Source: a virus. Taken from it: DNA of 64,000 bases. Every line of letters starts with the position of its first letter. The first letter of the stretch is position 1. A model generated the notes under the pieces. That model was not told where the DNA came from, did not search any database, and saw only the letters and a list, made by a program, of their open reading frames with translations. Where the stretch lies: IMG/VR virus record IMGVR_UViG_3300036790_000196, positions 1-64,000 of that record; one strand, written 5' to 3'. Positions 15,194 through 23,214 of the stretch are shown piece by piece. Both the position numbers and the translations under genes were made by a program.

Positions 15194-15669
15194 GTGGCAA
15201 GAACCGCATATCCGCCGCCGACCTGCCCGCGCGCTACCAGGCGCAGGTTGCCGCAGAACTTGGCGCACGCGACGATCGGGCCGCAGTCAAGCGCATCTTC
15301 ACGGCGGGCACGAAGCCGATGGCGCAGGTGAAGAAGCGCCTGCGCCAGTCCACGAAGCCGCTGATGAACAAGCTGGAGACGGAGTTCATGGACTGGCTCG
15401 TCAGGACAGGGACGCCCAAGGAGAACATTTTCCCGCAGGCCATGCGCCTCGAAATTTCGAACGGCCATTGGTACAAGCCCGACTTCTTCGTGACGCCGAC
15501 CGAGAGCGACGAATGGCCGCAGGGATGGTTCTACGAATGCAAGGGGCCGCATAGTTTTAGGGGCGGCTTCGAGAACGTCAAAGACGCCGCCAGACGCTTC
15601 AAGCACTTCAAGTTCATCCTTGTCTGGCTCGACGATGGCAGATGGCAGGAGCAGACCGTGCTGCCGTGA
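15190..15669 (+). CDS. Resolvase-like PD-(D/E)XK nuclease
   Basis: A 159-residue protein that begins with RISAADLPARYQAQV and has the nuclease pattern Glu65 (ETEF), Asp98 in YKPDFFV, and Glu116/Lys118 in YECKGPHS. This is the layout of DUF1064-type phage Holliday-junction resolvases. It sits between the exonuclease and a helicase, which fits processing of branched DNA. ATGA overlap with the upstream gene. Confidence 0.7.
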   Translation: MSGKNRISAADLPARYQAQVAAELGARDDRAAVKRIFTAGTKPMAQVKKRLRQSTKPLMNKLETEFMDWLVRTGTPKENIFPQAMRLEISNGHWYKPDFFVTPTESDEWPQGWFYECKGPHSFRGGFENVKDAARRFKHFKFILVWLDDGRWQEQTVLP

Positions 15670-15678
15670 GGCCCACCC

Positions 15679-17442
15679 ATGCCCTACCTTGAACTGGAGG
15701 AGCCGGAGCCGCCGGAGCCCATTGAGGACGCCGAGGATTCGGCCCTCATGGACTTCACGCCGGGGATCGTGCTCCGCGACTATCAGGAGCGTTGCATCGC
15801 GGCGGTCGAGGCGGGCTGGAAGGAGTTCTCGCGGCAGCTTGTGGACATGCCCACGGGCTCGGGCAAGAGTTCCGTGTTCGCCGCAATCGCCAAGCGCGAG
15901 GTAGCCAAGGGCGGCAAGGTGCTGATTCTCGCCCACCGTGACCGCCTTGTGCGGCAGGCGGCCGGCAGGATCGCCAGCGAGACGGGGCTTGATGTCGATA
16001 TTGAGATGGCAGGCGACTACGCATCTGCCTCGGCCCCGGTCGTCGTCGCCTCGGTGCAAACGCTCTGCAACGAGGCGAGGCTTCTCGGCTTCGAGGACAG
16101 GCATTTCTCGCTGGTCGTCGGCGACGAGGCGCACCACTCCATAAGCCCAAGCTGGCTCAAGGTCATCCACTACTTCAACCACGGGGCGCGAAGCCTCGAC
16201 GACGGCTGGGTGCCCCCGCTTCCAGGTGTCCCCTACCAGCGCAAGGCGAACGTCCTCGGCGTCACGGCGACGCCCGACCTCATGGGCAGGCGCACCCTTG
16301 GGGAACTCTACGAGGCGCTGGCGTTCCGATACACGATCACGGAGGCCGTGCGCGACGGCTGGCTGGTGCCGCTCATAATGAAGTCGATGGCGCTGAAAAT
16401 CGACGTGCGGGGGGTGAAGGTCGGCAAGACGAGCGAGGGGAGCGACTTCACCGACCGCACGCTCGGCAAGCACATCGTCCCGGTGATCGACGCCCTTGCG
16501 GAGCAGCTCTACGTCCTGGCGCACGACCGAAAGACGATGGCCTTTGTCCCGTCCGTTGAATGCGCGGAACTTCTGGCCGACGCCGTGAACCGCCTTGGGA
16601 TGAAGGGAATATGGGTATCCGGCGACACGGAGAAGGATGACGACATCCGAACGCGAAACTTCATGGCGTCGGGGGCCGGTACGGTCCTCTGCAACGCCTC
16701 CATCTACGCCGAGGGCGTGGACTTCCCGGACGTGGACTGCATCATGCACGGGCGGGTAACGAAGTCGCGCTCGCGCTACTGCCAGCAGACCGGGCGGGGC
16801 ACGCGCACCCTCCCCGGCACCGTGGACGGCCTTCCGACGCCGGAACTGCGCCGGGCGGCGATAGCGGCCAGCGCAAAGCCCAATACGCTCCTACTGGACC
16901 CCTTGTGGCTGTCCGACCGTCTCGACATCTGCCAGCCCTACGACCTCGTGACGACCCACCCGAAGGTCCGGGCGATCATGGCCGAGATGGGCGGCGAGGG
17001 GCTGGATCTCGTCAGCATGGAGGCTGCGGCGACGCGGGACTTCATCGCCGCGCTGGAGAAGGAGGCGAAAAGACAGAAGGCGAAGGCTGCGCGAACCATC
17101 GACCCCCTTGGGTGGGCGGTTGACTTGGGGGACGAGAAGATGGCGTCGTATGAACCCGAGACGGAACTGGAGCGCAGGGCGCCCACCGAGGGCATGCTCA
17201 ACTTCCTGAGAAGGCAGCGCATCGACGTGGAGAAGGTTACGTCCTTCGGCCTCGCCAGGGAGATGATAGCCCGCATAACGAACAGGTTCAGGATGGACCT
17301 AGCGACGCCCCACCAGCTCCACTTTCTCGCGCAGCTTGGCTTTGACCGCGAGAAGGCCGTCGTCCTCTCGCAGCGGGACGCCACGGCCACCATCGACGCG
17401 CTGCTAGCCGAAAAGAAGAACCGCCATGCACAACGAAAGTAA
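15679..17442 (+). CDS. SF2 DEAD/DEAH helicase
   Basis: A 587-residue helicase. LRDYQERCI (Q-like motif) precedes the Walker A MPTGSGKSS near residue 58, GDEAHH near 148, GVTATP near 195, and QTGRGTRTLPG near 371. This set fits the superfamily-2 helicases related to UvsW and RadD-like proteins. It would unwind or remodel branched DNA in phage replication or recombination. The C-terminal 150 residues are helical and of no known domain. The next gene starts inside its last codons. Confidence 0.8.
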   Translation: MPYLELEEPEPPEPIEDAEDSALMDFTPGIVLRDYQERCIAAVEAGWKEFSRQLVDMPTGSGKSSVFAAIAKREVAKGGKVLILAHRDRLVRQAAGRIASETGLDVDIEMAGDYASASAPVVVASVQTLCNEARLLGFEDRHFSLVVGDEAHHSISPSWLKVIHYFNHGARSLDDGWVPPLPGVPYQRKANVLGVTATPDLMGRRTLGELYEALAFRYTITEAVRDGWLVPLIMKSMALKIDVRGVKVGKTSEGSDFTDRTLGKHIVPVIDALAEQLYVLAHDRKTMAFVPSVECAELLADAVNRLGMKGIWVSGDTEKDDDIRTRNFMASGAGTVLCNASIYAEGVDFPDVDCIMHGRVTKSRSRYCQQTGRGTRTLPGTVDGLPTPELRRAAIAASAKPNTLLLDPLWLSDRLDICQPYDLVTTHPKVRAIMAEMGGEGLDLVSMEAAATRDFIAALEKEAKRQKAKAARTIDPLGWAVDLGDEKMASYEPETELERRAPTEGMLNFLRRQRIDVEKVTSFGLAREMIARITNRFRMDLATPHQLHFLAQLGFDREKAVVLSQRDATATIDALLAEKKNRHAQRK

Positions 17443-18133
17443 CCTCATGCAGACCGCCGAGAACTGGTGGGTGCTGCGCCACGACACCCACCTCAGCCGA
17501 TGGATCGAGCACCACCGCCGCCTCGACATCGCGGTGGGGGAACTTCTCCCCTTCCAGAAGCACATCCCCGTCGGCGGGACCGTGATCGACGTGGGGGCCA
17601 GTCTGGGCGACCACACGGCGACCTACGCCGACTTCGTGGGGCCGACCGGCAAGGTCATCGCCTTCGAGCCCAACCCCGACAGCGCGGAGTGCCTTCGCCG
17701 CAACATGGCAGGCTACCCCAACGTGCTGGTAGTCGATGCGGGGCTCTCGGATTCGACAGGCACGGCATGGCTGGAGAGGGACGCCAACGTCGGGGCCAGC
17801 CACCTGACGCGGGCCACCGAGGGATCGGCCGGCGACGTCAGGACCGTGACGCTGGACGACTTCGTGGCAGCGAACCCCGGCTGGTTCAAGCGCCTCGACT
17901 TCGTGAAGATCGACGCCGAGGGCTTCGAGCCGTTCATCCTGGACGGGGCGACAAAGACCCTGGCCCGCTTCCGGCCGGTCCTCATGCTGGAGGTGAACCA
18001 GGGCCAGCTCCAGAAGCAGGCGATTCTCACCGAGGAGCTGCTGGCGCGGCTCTCGGGCGCGCAGTACAAGTACGCGGCGTGCAGCGGGTCCGAGGGAAGC
18101 GACCAGTGGGACGCCTTGGCTCTCCCGCGGTGA
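17426..18133 (+). CDS. FkbM-family methyltransferase
   Basis: A 235-residue protein with GGTVIDVGASLGDHTATYAD near residues 50-69 (AdoMet site), AFEPNPDSAECLRRN, and FVKIDAEGFEPFIL near 160. These are the hallmarks of FkbM methyltransferases, which often methylate sugars in glycan pathways. It overlaps the helicase gene by 17 bases; ATG 17447 is an alternative. With the many glycosyltransferases elsewhere, a role in a sugar pathway is plausible. Confidence 0.75.
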   Translation: MHNESNLMQTAENWWVLRHDTHLSRWIEHHRRLDIAVGELLPFQKHIPVGGTVIDVGASLGDHTATYADFVGPTGKVIAFEPNPDSAECLRRNMAGYPNVLVVDAGLSDSTGTAWLERDANVGASHLTRATEGSAGDVRTVTLDDFVAANPGWFKRLDFVKIDAEGFEPFILDGATKTLARFRPVLMLEVNQGQLQKQAILTEELLARLSGAQYKYAACSGSEGSDQWDALALPR

Positions 18134-18411
18134 GCCTTCGGATAGCCATAAGCCTCTACTGCGACCGCTGCGGGGCGTTCCTCTGCAAGGACTGGAGTCG
18201 CGGCTGCGGGGAGGACGGGCGCAGGCGCAGCGTGGCCGCCGTTGCCCGCAAGATGCAGGTCATGGCCCCGGGGGTGTCGGAGACCACGATCGAGCACGTG
18301 GAGCACGTCTGCGCGGACTGCCGGAAGGTCGAACAGCCGCTCCCGGAGACTCCAAGGGGCACCTTCCAGCCCAAGGGGCGCGGGTTTCCGCCGCTGCCGG
18401 GTCTTGCCTAG
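18130..18411 (+). CDS. Small zinc-ribbon-like protein (93 aa)
   Basis: Begins with GTG in a GTGA overlap. CDRCG near residue 11, C19, C26 and CADC near 64-67 form two Cys pairs typical of a zinc ribbon. The C-terminus is Pro/Gly-rich. It is the last plus-strand gene of this operon; its stop overlaps that of the convergent minus gene within CTAG at 18408-18411. Confidence 0.6.
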   Translation: MSLRIAISLYCDRCGAFLCKDWSRGCGEDGRRRSVAAVARKMQVMAPGVSETTIEHVEHVCADCRKVEQPLPETPRGTFQPKGRGFPPLPGLA

Positions 18412-18704
18412 CGGACGGGGACCAAAGCCGACGCCCCCGCTTGCGTTGGACCCACCCCTGCCGAAATCGCCCCGCTCTTCGTCTCGCTGATCCACACCGT
18501 TCGCTGGTCCAGGCGTATCAGGATGTCATGGTCTGCAGACACAATCTTGGTGAGGTCCACCAAGTCGTTATGATCGTGCGTCCGGTCGCTTTTCAGGTCG
18601 GCCCACGCGATGGCCGCTGTCCCGATGGCGAAAAGAATGACGACGAGTGTTCGCTGGTTTAGGATAACCTTCTCATTGTCACCAAGACGGAACGGTGGGC
18701 TCAT
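18408..18704 (-). CDS. Single-span membrane protein of the lysis region
   Basis: A 98-residue protein from ATG 18704 (in-frame starts also at 18719 and 18758). A basic N-terminus is followed by a hydrophobic helix (LVVILFAIGTAAIAW) and then a charged, likely coiled periplasmic part. This resembles inner-membrane spanin or accessory lysis proteins but the identity is not certain. The transcription terminator at 18845 separates it from the upstream lysis genes, so it may have its own promoter. Confidence 0.5.
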   Translation of the reverse strand: MSPPFRLGDNEKVILNQRTLVVILFAIGTAAIAWADLKSDRTHDHNDLVDLTKIVSADHDILIRLDQRTVWISETKSGAISAGVGPTQAGASALVPVR

Positions 18705-18917
18705 GGGGTGTTTTTCCATGCCAAGGTGAGAGTCCATCGGATTGTCCGCAAGTTGCAAAGCGGGTGCGGCGGTCGGCTTTGTGCTACGTAAAAAGACTTA
18801 ATATCAAAACTTGGCAAGTTGCTTTGACACCCAAAAACGCAAAAGGCCCCCTCCCGCGTCCGAGAGGGGGCCGATCGCCGGGGCGTCCCCCGGAGTCGTA
18901 GTATGGAGGAAATGTCG
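18705..18917. other. Gap between lysis genes, mostly terminator
   Basis: Apart from the hairpin at 18845-18872 the stretch is AT-rich around 18785-18840 and could hold a minus-strand promoter for the gene that follows. I find no convincing pair: TTGCCA is present with a 17-base gap, but no -10 box follows it. Confidence 0.3.
18845..18872 (-). terminator. Rho-independent terminator for the minus-strand capsid-lysis operon
   Basis: GGCCCCCTC at 18845-18853 pairs with GAGGGGGCC at 18864-18872, a perfect 9-bp stem with a 10-base loop. On the minus strand the stem is followed by TTTTGCGTTTTT. That places it 46 bases beyond the lipase stop at 18918, as expected for the end of the operon that starts at 28362. 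Confidence 0.8.
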
Positions 18918-19664
18918 TTAGGCGAGGGCTTCCATCATCCTGCGGCAATTCGTCAGGTTGTGGTTCTCCCACAGCGTGTCGGCTACAGGCGGCGTGACCG
19001 CTTTCGGGTCCAGCAGGATCTTGGGGGCGACCGGCACGAAGTTCTCGACCAGCAGGGGGGCGAACAGGTTGAAATCGTATGGGACCTGACCGATGCGGTC
19101 CCTCGGGTTCCAGTAGGAGCGGATAGCCTTCACCCGGCTGTTCACGTAGGCCGCGAAGGCGGCGTCGCCCGGGTTGGGGGACTCGATGATGATGAGCGCG
19201 TCCGTACCCGCCTCTGCGGCTATGTTGGTGGCCGCAGGACCGCCCAAGCTGTGCCCGCTGATGACCTCTATGCCCTTGTTGACCATGTAGGCCGCCAAGG
19301 GCATCCCTGTGCCCACGTAGAGGCTTTCCGAGACCGAGGCGAAGCCGCGCTCCCATCGGATGCCCGGAGCCAGCGGGCAGCGGTCCAGCCACGCATGGAA
19401 ATCGGCCAGCCATTCCTCCATCGAACCCATGGGCATCTGCGTGCCTCGGACGGTGCAAATCTTGCCCGCGGGCCCGTCCGTGATGAGGCCGAAGGGCACG
19501 ATTCCGAGCCCCGGGTCATTGCCCATCACGAGGTCGACGAGTGTGCGCCCAAGGCCCTGCGCGCCGGCCAGACCCACGCGGCCCGGGTGCAGCAGGAAGT
19601 CCGGCTCGTAGCAGACCTCCCCGAGCCTGGCGCAGAGGATGTCGAGCGGCGGGGTGGGCACCAC
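18918..19664 (-). CDS. Class 3 lipase-like protein
   Basis: A 248-residue alpha/beta hydrolase. GHSLGG at residues 137-142 gives nucleophile Ser139; Asp189 (NPRDRIGQVP) and a His near residue 235 (ENHN) complete a class 3 lipase-type triad. There is no obvious signal peptide. A phage lipase could hydrolyse host membrane or envelope lipid at lysis or entry. It starts at GTG 19664, one base after the upstream stop. The enzyme is recognised from motifs only, and the substrate is unknown. Confidence 0.7.
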   Translation of the reverse strand: MVPTPPLDILCARLGEVCYEPDFLLHPGRVGLAGAQGLGRTLVDLVMGNDPGLGIVPFGLITDGPAGKICTVRGTQMPMGSMEEWLADFHAWLDRCPLAPGIRWERGFASVSESLYVGTGMPLAAYMVNKGIEVISGHSLGGPAATNIAAEAGTDALIIIESPNPGDAAFAAYVNSRVKAIRSYWNPRDRIGQVPYDFNLFAPLLVENFVPVAPKILLDPKAVTPPVADTLWENHNLTNCRRMMEALA

Positions 19665-19665
19665 T

Positions 19666-20097
19666 CTATGAGGCCGGGGCAGGCGTCGTGTAGACGGTGA
19701 TGGCGCGCGCCATGCCGTTCACAACGGTCTGAATGATCGCGCCGGCCGCACCCTGCAGGGGTGTCGGGGCCGTGGCGTTCTGGTTGGCCAAGACCTGCTG
19801 GACGGCGCCGTCGAGAAGCGCAGCCTCGGTGGGCGTCACGCTTCCCTTGGTTGCGGCGACGATCTGCTGGAGCAGCGAAGCCTCGTCGGCGGCCGTCAGC
19901 TTGCCGCCCTGGAAGGCCGCCCAGTCGGCGACGATCGCCTTGGCGACCGGCAGCACGGACGGGTTTTTCTGGAGGATTGCCGTGGTGGCGGCTTCGGCGG
20001 CGATGTAAGCGCCCGAGGACTCGAGCTGCGCGGTATTGCAGGCGGTCAGCGCAAGGAGGCCGACGGCGAGGACTAGCGTGATGCGGGATGTTTTCAT
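19666..20097 (-). CDS. Lipoprotein (143 aa)
   Basis: Starts at ATG 20097 in an ATGA overlap. The N-terminus MKTSRITLVLAVGLLALTAC is a signal peptide with lipobox LTAC. The rest is Ala/Gln-rich and helical. It would be lipid-anchored in the outer or inner membrane. It lies next to a holin-like gene and could be an outer-membrane spanin-like or superinfection protein. Without search evidence the role is open. Confidence 0.65.
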   Translation of the reverse strand: MKTSRITLVLAVGLLALTACNTAQLESSGAYIAAEAATTAILQKNPSVLPVAKAIVADWAAFQGGKLTAADEASLLQQIVAATKGSVTPTEAALLDGAVQQVLANQNATAPTPLQGAAGAIIQTVVNGMARAITVYTTPAPAS

Positions 20098-20354
20098 GGA
20101 AGGATTTTTGGGGCCGGAGGCGGGGCGACCGGCTCTTGGTACGCTTTGAACGCTCCATATCCGAGCACGATGCTCGAGGCTGATCCGACATAGAGGGGAA
20201 CGGTGGGCTCGAACACGACCATCACCCCATGCCTGATGGACAAGAGCGCCCAGACGACCATCGGAATCAGCACGAGCAGCGGCACGCAAATCATGACGAG
20301 GAGCCGGGTGTGGCTCGGCTTGCCGTTGCAGTCCGTGAGGAAGCTGGGGCTCAT
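20094..20354 (-). CDS. Holin-like membrane protein
   Basis: An 86-residue protein with a soluble N-terminus (DCNGKPSHTRLLV) and two hydrophobic segments, LLVMICVPLLVLIPMVVWAL and YVGSASSIVLGYGAF. The 'DxxGxPSxxRL' start before a two-span membrane protein is seen in phage holin-like proteins. It would let lytic enzymes cross the inner membrane. Both ends overlap neighbours in the lysis group. Confidence 0.55.
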   Translation of the reverse strand: MSPSFLTDCNGKPSHTRLLVMICVPLLVLIPMVVWALLSIRHGVMVVFEPTVPLYVGSASSIVLGYGAFKAYQEPVAPPPAPKILP

Positions 20355-20458
20355 GGTTTCGGGGGCGCCGCGTACTGCACGGCGGGGGCCGTGGGAAGCG
20401 AGGATACGCAGCCTGATAGGCCGAGCGCGAGCAGGAATAGGATGGCGATTTTTACCAT
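20351..20458 (-). CDS. Small lipoprotein, possible outer-membrane spanin
   Basis: A 35-residue lipoprotein precursor: a basic start and hydrophobic run end at the lipobox LSGC, followed by only 18 residues, Pro/Ala-rich (LPTAPAVQYAAPPKP). Short Pro-rich lipoproteins beside a holin gene are typical of Rz1-like outer-membrane spanins. ATG 20458 overlaps the upstream stop by seven bases. The spanin identity is inference. Confidence 0.55.
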   Translation of the reverse strand: MVKIAILFLLALGLSGCVSSLPTAPAVQYAAPPKP

Positions 20459-20892
20459 CTGAAGAAGTAGATCGACGCCTTCTCGTCTGGGGTCATGGCC
20501 CATTCCTGGTCGTTCTGGGGGTCGAGGAATATGAGGCCGCCTTCGGTTATCGCCGCATTGATCGCGTGGCCGGAGCCGGGTGCCATGCCGCGGGAGGCGT
20601 CCGGCAGGAACCAGACCTCGCCAACCGCAAGGGCGTCGGCCTTGTCCGGCGTGCCCGCCGTGAGCGCATTGCAGACCTGGGCGAAGGTGGCGTAGGCGCG
20701 GGAAAAGTCGCGGCACTCCCATTTCACGGCCCATGTGTCGGTCCCGAAGTTCCAGAGCACCTTCTTCAGGTAGTCGTAGAAGGGGCCGGAAAGCCAAGCG
20801 CGGGTCGGGACAGCGTAGATCATCCCGCCGAAGTCCGGCATCCTCGGGATGCCGGCTTTTGCCACAAGGGCGATGATGTCCGCGCGGGTCAC
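20452..20892 (-). CDS. Papain-like/agglutinin C-type protein
   Basis: A 146-residue protein with KWECRDFS (Cys60), GHAINAAI (His109) and LDPQND (Asp124, Gln126). This Cys-His-Asp order and the 'WxCxDF...GHAxN...xPQ' motif set are those of a phage-borne papain-like family related to the Marasmius agglutinin C-terminal domain. It might be a protease or amidase that helps lysis. Activity is inferred; the catalytic residues are present. Confidence 0.55.
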   Translation of the reverse strand: MTRADIIALVAKAGIPRMPDFGGMIYAVPTRAWLSGPFYDYLKKVLWNFGTDTWAVKWECRDFSRAYATFAQVCNALTAGTPDKADALAVGEVWFLPDASRGMAPGSGHAINAAITEGGLIFLDPQNDQEWAMTPDEKASIYFFRW

Positions 20893-21371
20893 TTCGTCTT
20901 CAGGATGGGGCCCAGCACCCCGAACACGGCGTCATTGTCGAACTTGTTCTTGGCAAGCTGCAGATCGTCGAGGCTGATGGGCTCGAGGTCCACGCTCACG
21001 GTGGGGTGCTTCGCAACCCATTCGGTAAGCTGCTGGTTGGCCTTCACGACGGACTCATGGGAATCGTCGGCCCGGCCGGTGATGCCGTTCTGGGACTGCA
21101 CGAGGCCGCGGAAGTCGTCGTAGGCCTGCACGGCGTCCGAGAGGGCGCGCTTGTCGTGGCCGAGGGCGATCAGCGCCGGCGTCCCGATGTCGAAGGGCTC
21201 CACGGTCACGACCGGCTGCTGGTCCTTCGCCCCCTGTGTGACGACGACGTGCCCCTTCAGCACGCCGGCGACCGCATCGCGCATCGCAAGGGCGTCCTGA
21301 AGGCGGATGGTCTGGGGAACGGCAAGGGCGGGAGCGGCAAGGGCTGCGAAGAGAAGCAGGAAACGTTTCAT
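20889..21371 (-). CDS. Secreted protein (160 aa)
   Basis: Starts at ATG 21371 (alternative 21398). The N-terminus MKRFLLLFAALAAPALA is a classical signal peptide. The mature part contains a helical segment rich in Asp and Gln (DLQLAKNKFDNDAVFGV) and beta segments. It lies first in the lysis group after the fibre gene. The periplasmic function is unknown. Confidence 0.6.
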   Translation of the reverse strand: MKRFLLLFAALAAPALAVPQTIRLQDALAMRDAVAGVLKGHVVVTQGAKDQQPVVTVEPFDIGTPALIALGHDKRALSDAVQAYDDFRGLVQSQNGITGRADDSHESVVKANQQLTEWVAKHPTVSVDLEPISLDDLQLAKNKFDNDAVFGVLGPILKTK

Positions 21372-21413
21372 GGACCCCTGTATCCCTCTGGCATTCATCC
21401 CGTCAAGCGAGAA

Positions 21414-21503
21414 CTACTGGTTGACGAGGCCAAGGACGTGCTCCGGGGCCTGGGCCAGTGCCGCGAGCGGCAGGAGCAGGAGGGCGGCGAGGAGCTTTCT
21501 CAC
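21414..21503 (-). CDS. 29-residue secreted peptide
   Basis: Begins at GTG 21503 in a GTGA overlap with the upstream fibre gene and ends at TAG 21414. The whole peptide is a signal-like segment (RKLLAALLLLPLAALAQ) plus 11 residues (PEHVLGLVNQ and one Ala). The coupling and the signal-peptide character are its support. It could be a short periplasmic peptide or a leftover of a split gene. Confidence 0.45.
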   Translation of the reverse strand: MRKLLAALLLLPLAALAQAPEHVLGLVNQ

Positions 21504-22942
21504 GGGTTTGTGGCGCATGTCATCAGCGAGTACAGCGTCCCGCCAACGTCAATCTGGATGACCGTGGTGGTCGACGTGACGAGGGCCGTGCTGCTGCGGA
21601 GGGCGCCCAGCTTCCAGACGCCTGCCGCGCTCGTCACGCCGGCCGCCGTGGTGATCCCCGCCCCCGAGGTTATCTGTCCGCCCGAGATGATCGTTCCGCC
21701 GGCGTTCACATTTCCTCCGCCAATGCCGACCGAGGTGGCTGCGGTCCCTAGCGCCGATGCGAAAACCGCGAGACCGGTGATCGAGGAGGTCGCGGAGATC
21801 GAACCAACGACCTCGAGCGCGTGGCGGTTCGTTATGGTGACGTTGGTGGATGCCGATGGCCCACTGGCTATGTATACGTTCGCAGCATCCGTATATGTGG
21901 TCGCGCTCGAGGCTGAGAATGTCGGGGACTGAAACGATGTCGCTACGGCACTGGCAACCGTTCCCGACGACGTATTGTCCCTGATGACCGAGCCAAGCAC
22001 ATTAATTGAGCACCCTGAAGTTCCCCACGCTGAAGAATTTGATCCAGTCGGCGGCGATAGTTGAAGTTTCCCGTTTCCATTAACCAAAAGCACTGTGCTA
22101 TTGGTGGCTTGCCCGACTGGTGCGGCAGTTAGAAACCAGGTACTGCCATGATTGCTGGGCCCAAAGTTCTCTGCGGCTTGGTTGAACAATCCGGCCACCG
22201 ACGAGTATGAACTTCCGTCGAAAGGATGAACTGCGACCCCATACAGGATGTCGCCGCTGGCTACGGCGGACGGGGAAGCGGGCGTACCGTCCGCTCTGTT
22301 GAAATCCTGACCGGCAGTGCCCCCGTAGGAATAGACGGCCATGATGCCCACAGCGCCGCTTGGCCCTACTACTATGAAGCCCTGGGTGTCGGGCGTTATT
22401 GAGGTCCCGTTTAGGTTGGCGATGACGTTTCCGGTACCACTGGAAAGCAGGTTGACGTTCTGGTTCCCGCTCCCCGCGTTCAGCGTCAGGTCGGTCGAGG
22501 CCGTCGCGGTGATCGAGTCCAAGTTGGCCGTTGTCGTATTCGCAGGGTTGACCGTGTAGAGAACCGACCCCGAGGCCCCCGGCGTGGCCGGCGCACGCGC
22601 GTTCAGCGCAGTCTGCAGGTCCGTCTGGTTCGACAGCGTGCCTGTGATGTCGCCCCACGTCGCACCACCGGGGCTCTCCGTCGCGCTGATCACGTAGTTC
22701 GGCCCGGTCCCGCTGATCGTGAGCCCCGTTCCAAACGTGAAGTTTCCGGGGGTCTTGGTCGTGTCGAACCCCGCCAGCGAGTACGCGCTTGCCGCAGGCG
22801 TCACCGTGCGGATGGCCCAGACCGGCAGCGACCCCGACGCGCTCGTGCATTGCGACACCTGGTAGTCGCCCACGGAAACGGCGTGGAGCGTGAGCGGCAG
22901 GACGACGAGCCAAGCCAGGGCGTTCAGGATTCTGTGTTTCAT
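21500..22942 (-). CDS. Tail fibre-like structural protein with signal-like N-terminus
   Basis: A 480-residue Ser/Thr/Gly/Asn-rich, beta-structured protein. Residues about 70-115 read FGTGLTISGTGPNYVISATE and WGDITGTLSNQTDLQTAL, a well-known phage fibre and tail-fibre pattern. The N-terminus is hydrophobic (LNALAWLVVLPLTLHA), looking like a signal peptide, which is odd for a virion protein. The repetitive remainder suggests a trimeric fibre. It lies downstream of the head-tail genes. Confidence 0.65.
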   Translation of the reverse strand: MKHRILNALAWLVVLPLTLHAVSVGDYQVSQCTSASGSLPVWAIRTVTPAASAYSLAGFDTTKTPGNFTFGTGLTISGTGPNYVISATESPGGATWGDITGTLSNQTDLQTALNARAPATPGASGSVLYTVNPANTTTANLDSITATASTDLTLNAGSGNQNVNLLSSGTGNVIANLNGTSITPDTQGFIVVGPSGAVGIMAVYSYGGTAGQDFNRADGTPASPSAVASGDILYGVAVHPFDGSSYSSVAGLFNQAAENFGPSNHGSTWFLTAAPVGQATNSTVLLVNGNGKLQLSPPTGSNSSAWGTSGCSINVLGSVIRDNTSSGTVASAVATSFQSPTFSASSATTYTDAANVYIASGPSASTNVTITNRHALEVVGSISATSSITGLAVFASALGTAATSVGIGGGNVNAGGTIISGGQITSGAGITTAAGVTSAAGVWKLGALRSSTALVTSTTTVIQIDVGGTLYSLMTCATNP

Positions 22943-22943
22943 T

Positions 22944-23210
22944 TCAGAGGGTGGAGTCGTACCAGCTTCTAGGCGTTAGCGCGTTGTAGTCCGCCGGAAG
23001 CACGTTGCCGCCTCCGTCCGCGAACAGCTTCGAGACGTGCGTCAGGCCCGTAGCGGTTTCGACCCATATCTTGATGACGGGCGGCGTCAGCGCGACCGTG
23101 GACACATTGATGAGGTCCGAGATGGAATCAACGCCGGGGTCCACCGTCGGCGTGTTGTCAGACACGGCCTGTGGAGGGTTATATACGACGCTTCCCGGGC
23201 GTGTCATCAT
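22944..23210 (-). CDS. Small virion-associated hypothetical protein (88 aa)
   Basis: Starts at ATG 23210 (a second ATG follows). The sequence is acidic and beta-rich (TVALTPPVIKIWVETATGLT) and lies between the fibre gene and the next small structural gene. Function unknown; a virion role is inferred from position. Confidence 0.55.
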   Translation of the reverse strand: MMTRPGSVVYNPPQAVSDNTPTVDPGVDSISDLINVSTVALTPPVIKIWVETATGLTHVSKLFADGGGNVLPADYNALTPRSWYDSTL

Positions 23211-23214
23211 GCGC

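Noticed and set aside
14920-16749. 609-codon frame antisense to exonuclease and helicase
   Set aside because: Shadow of high-GC genes; crosses three real genes and contains no recognised motif.
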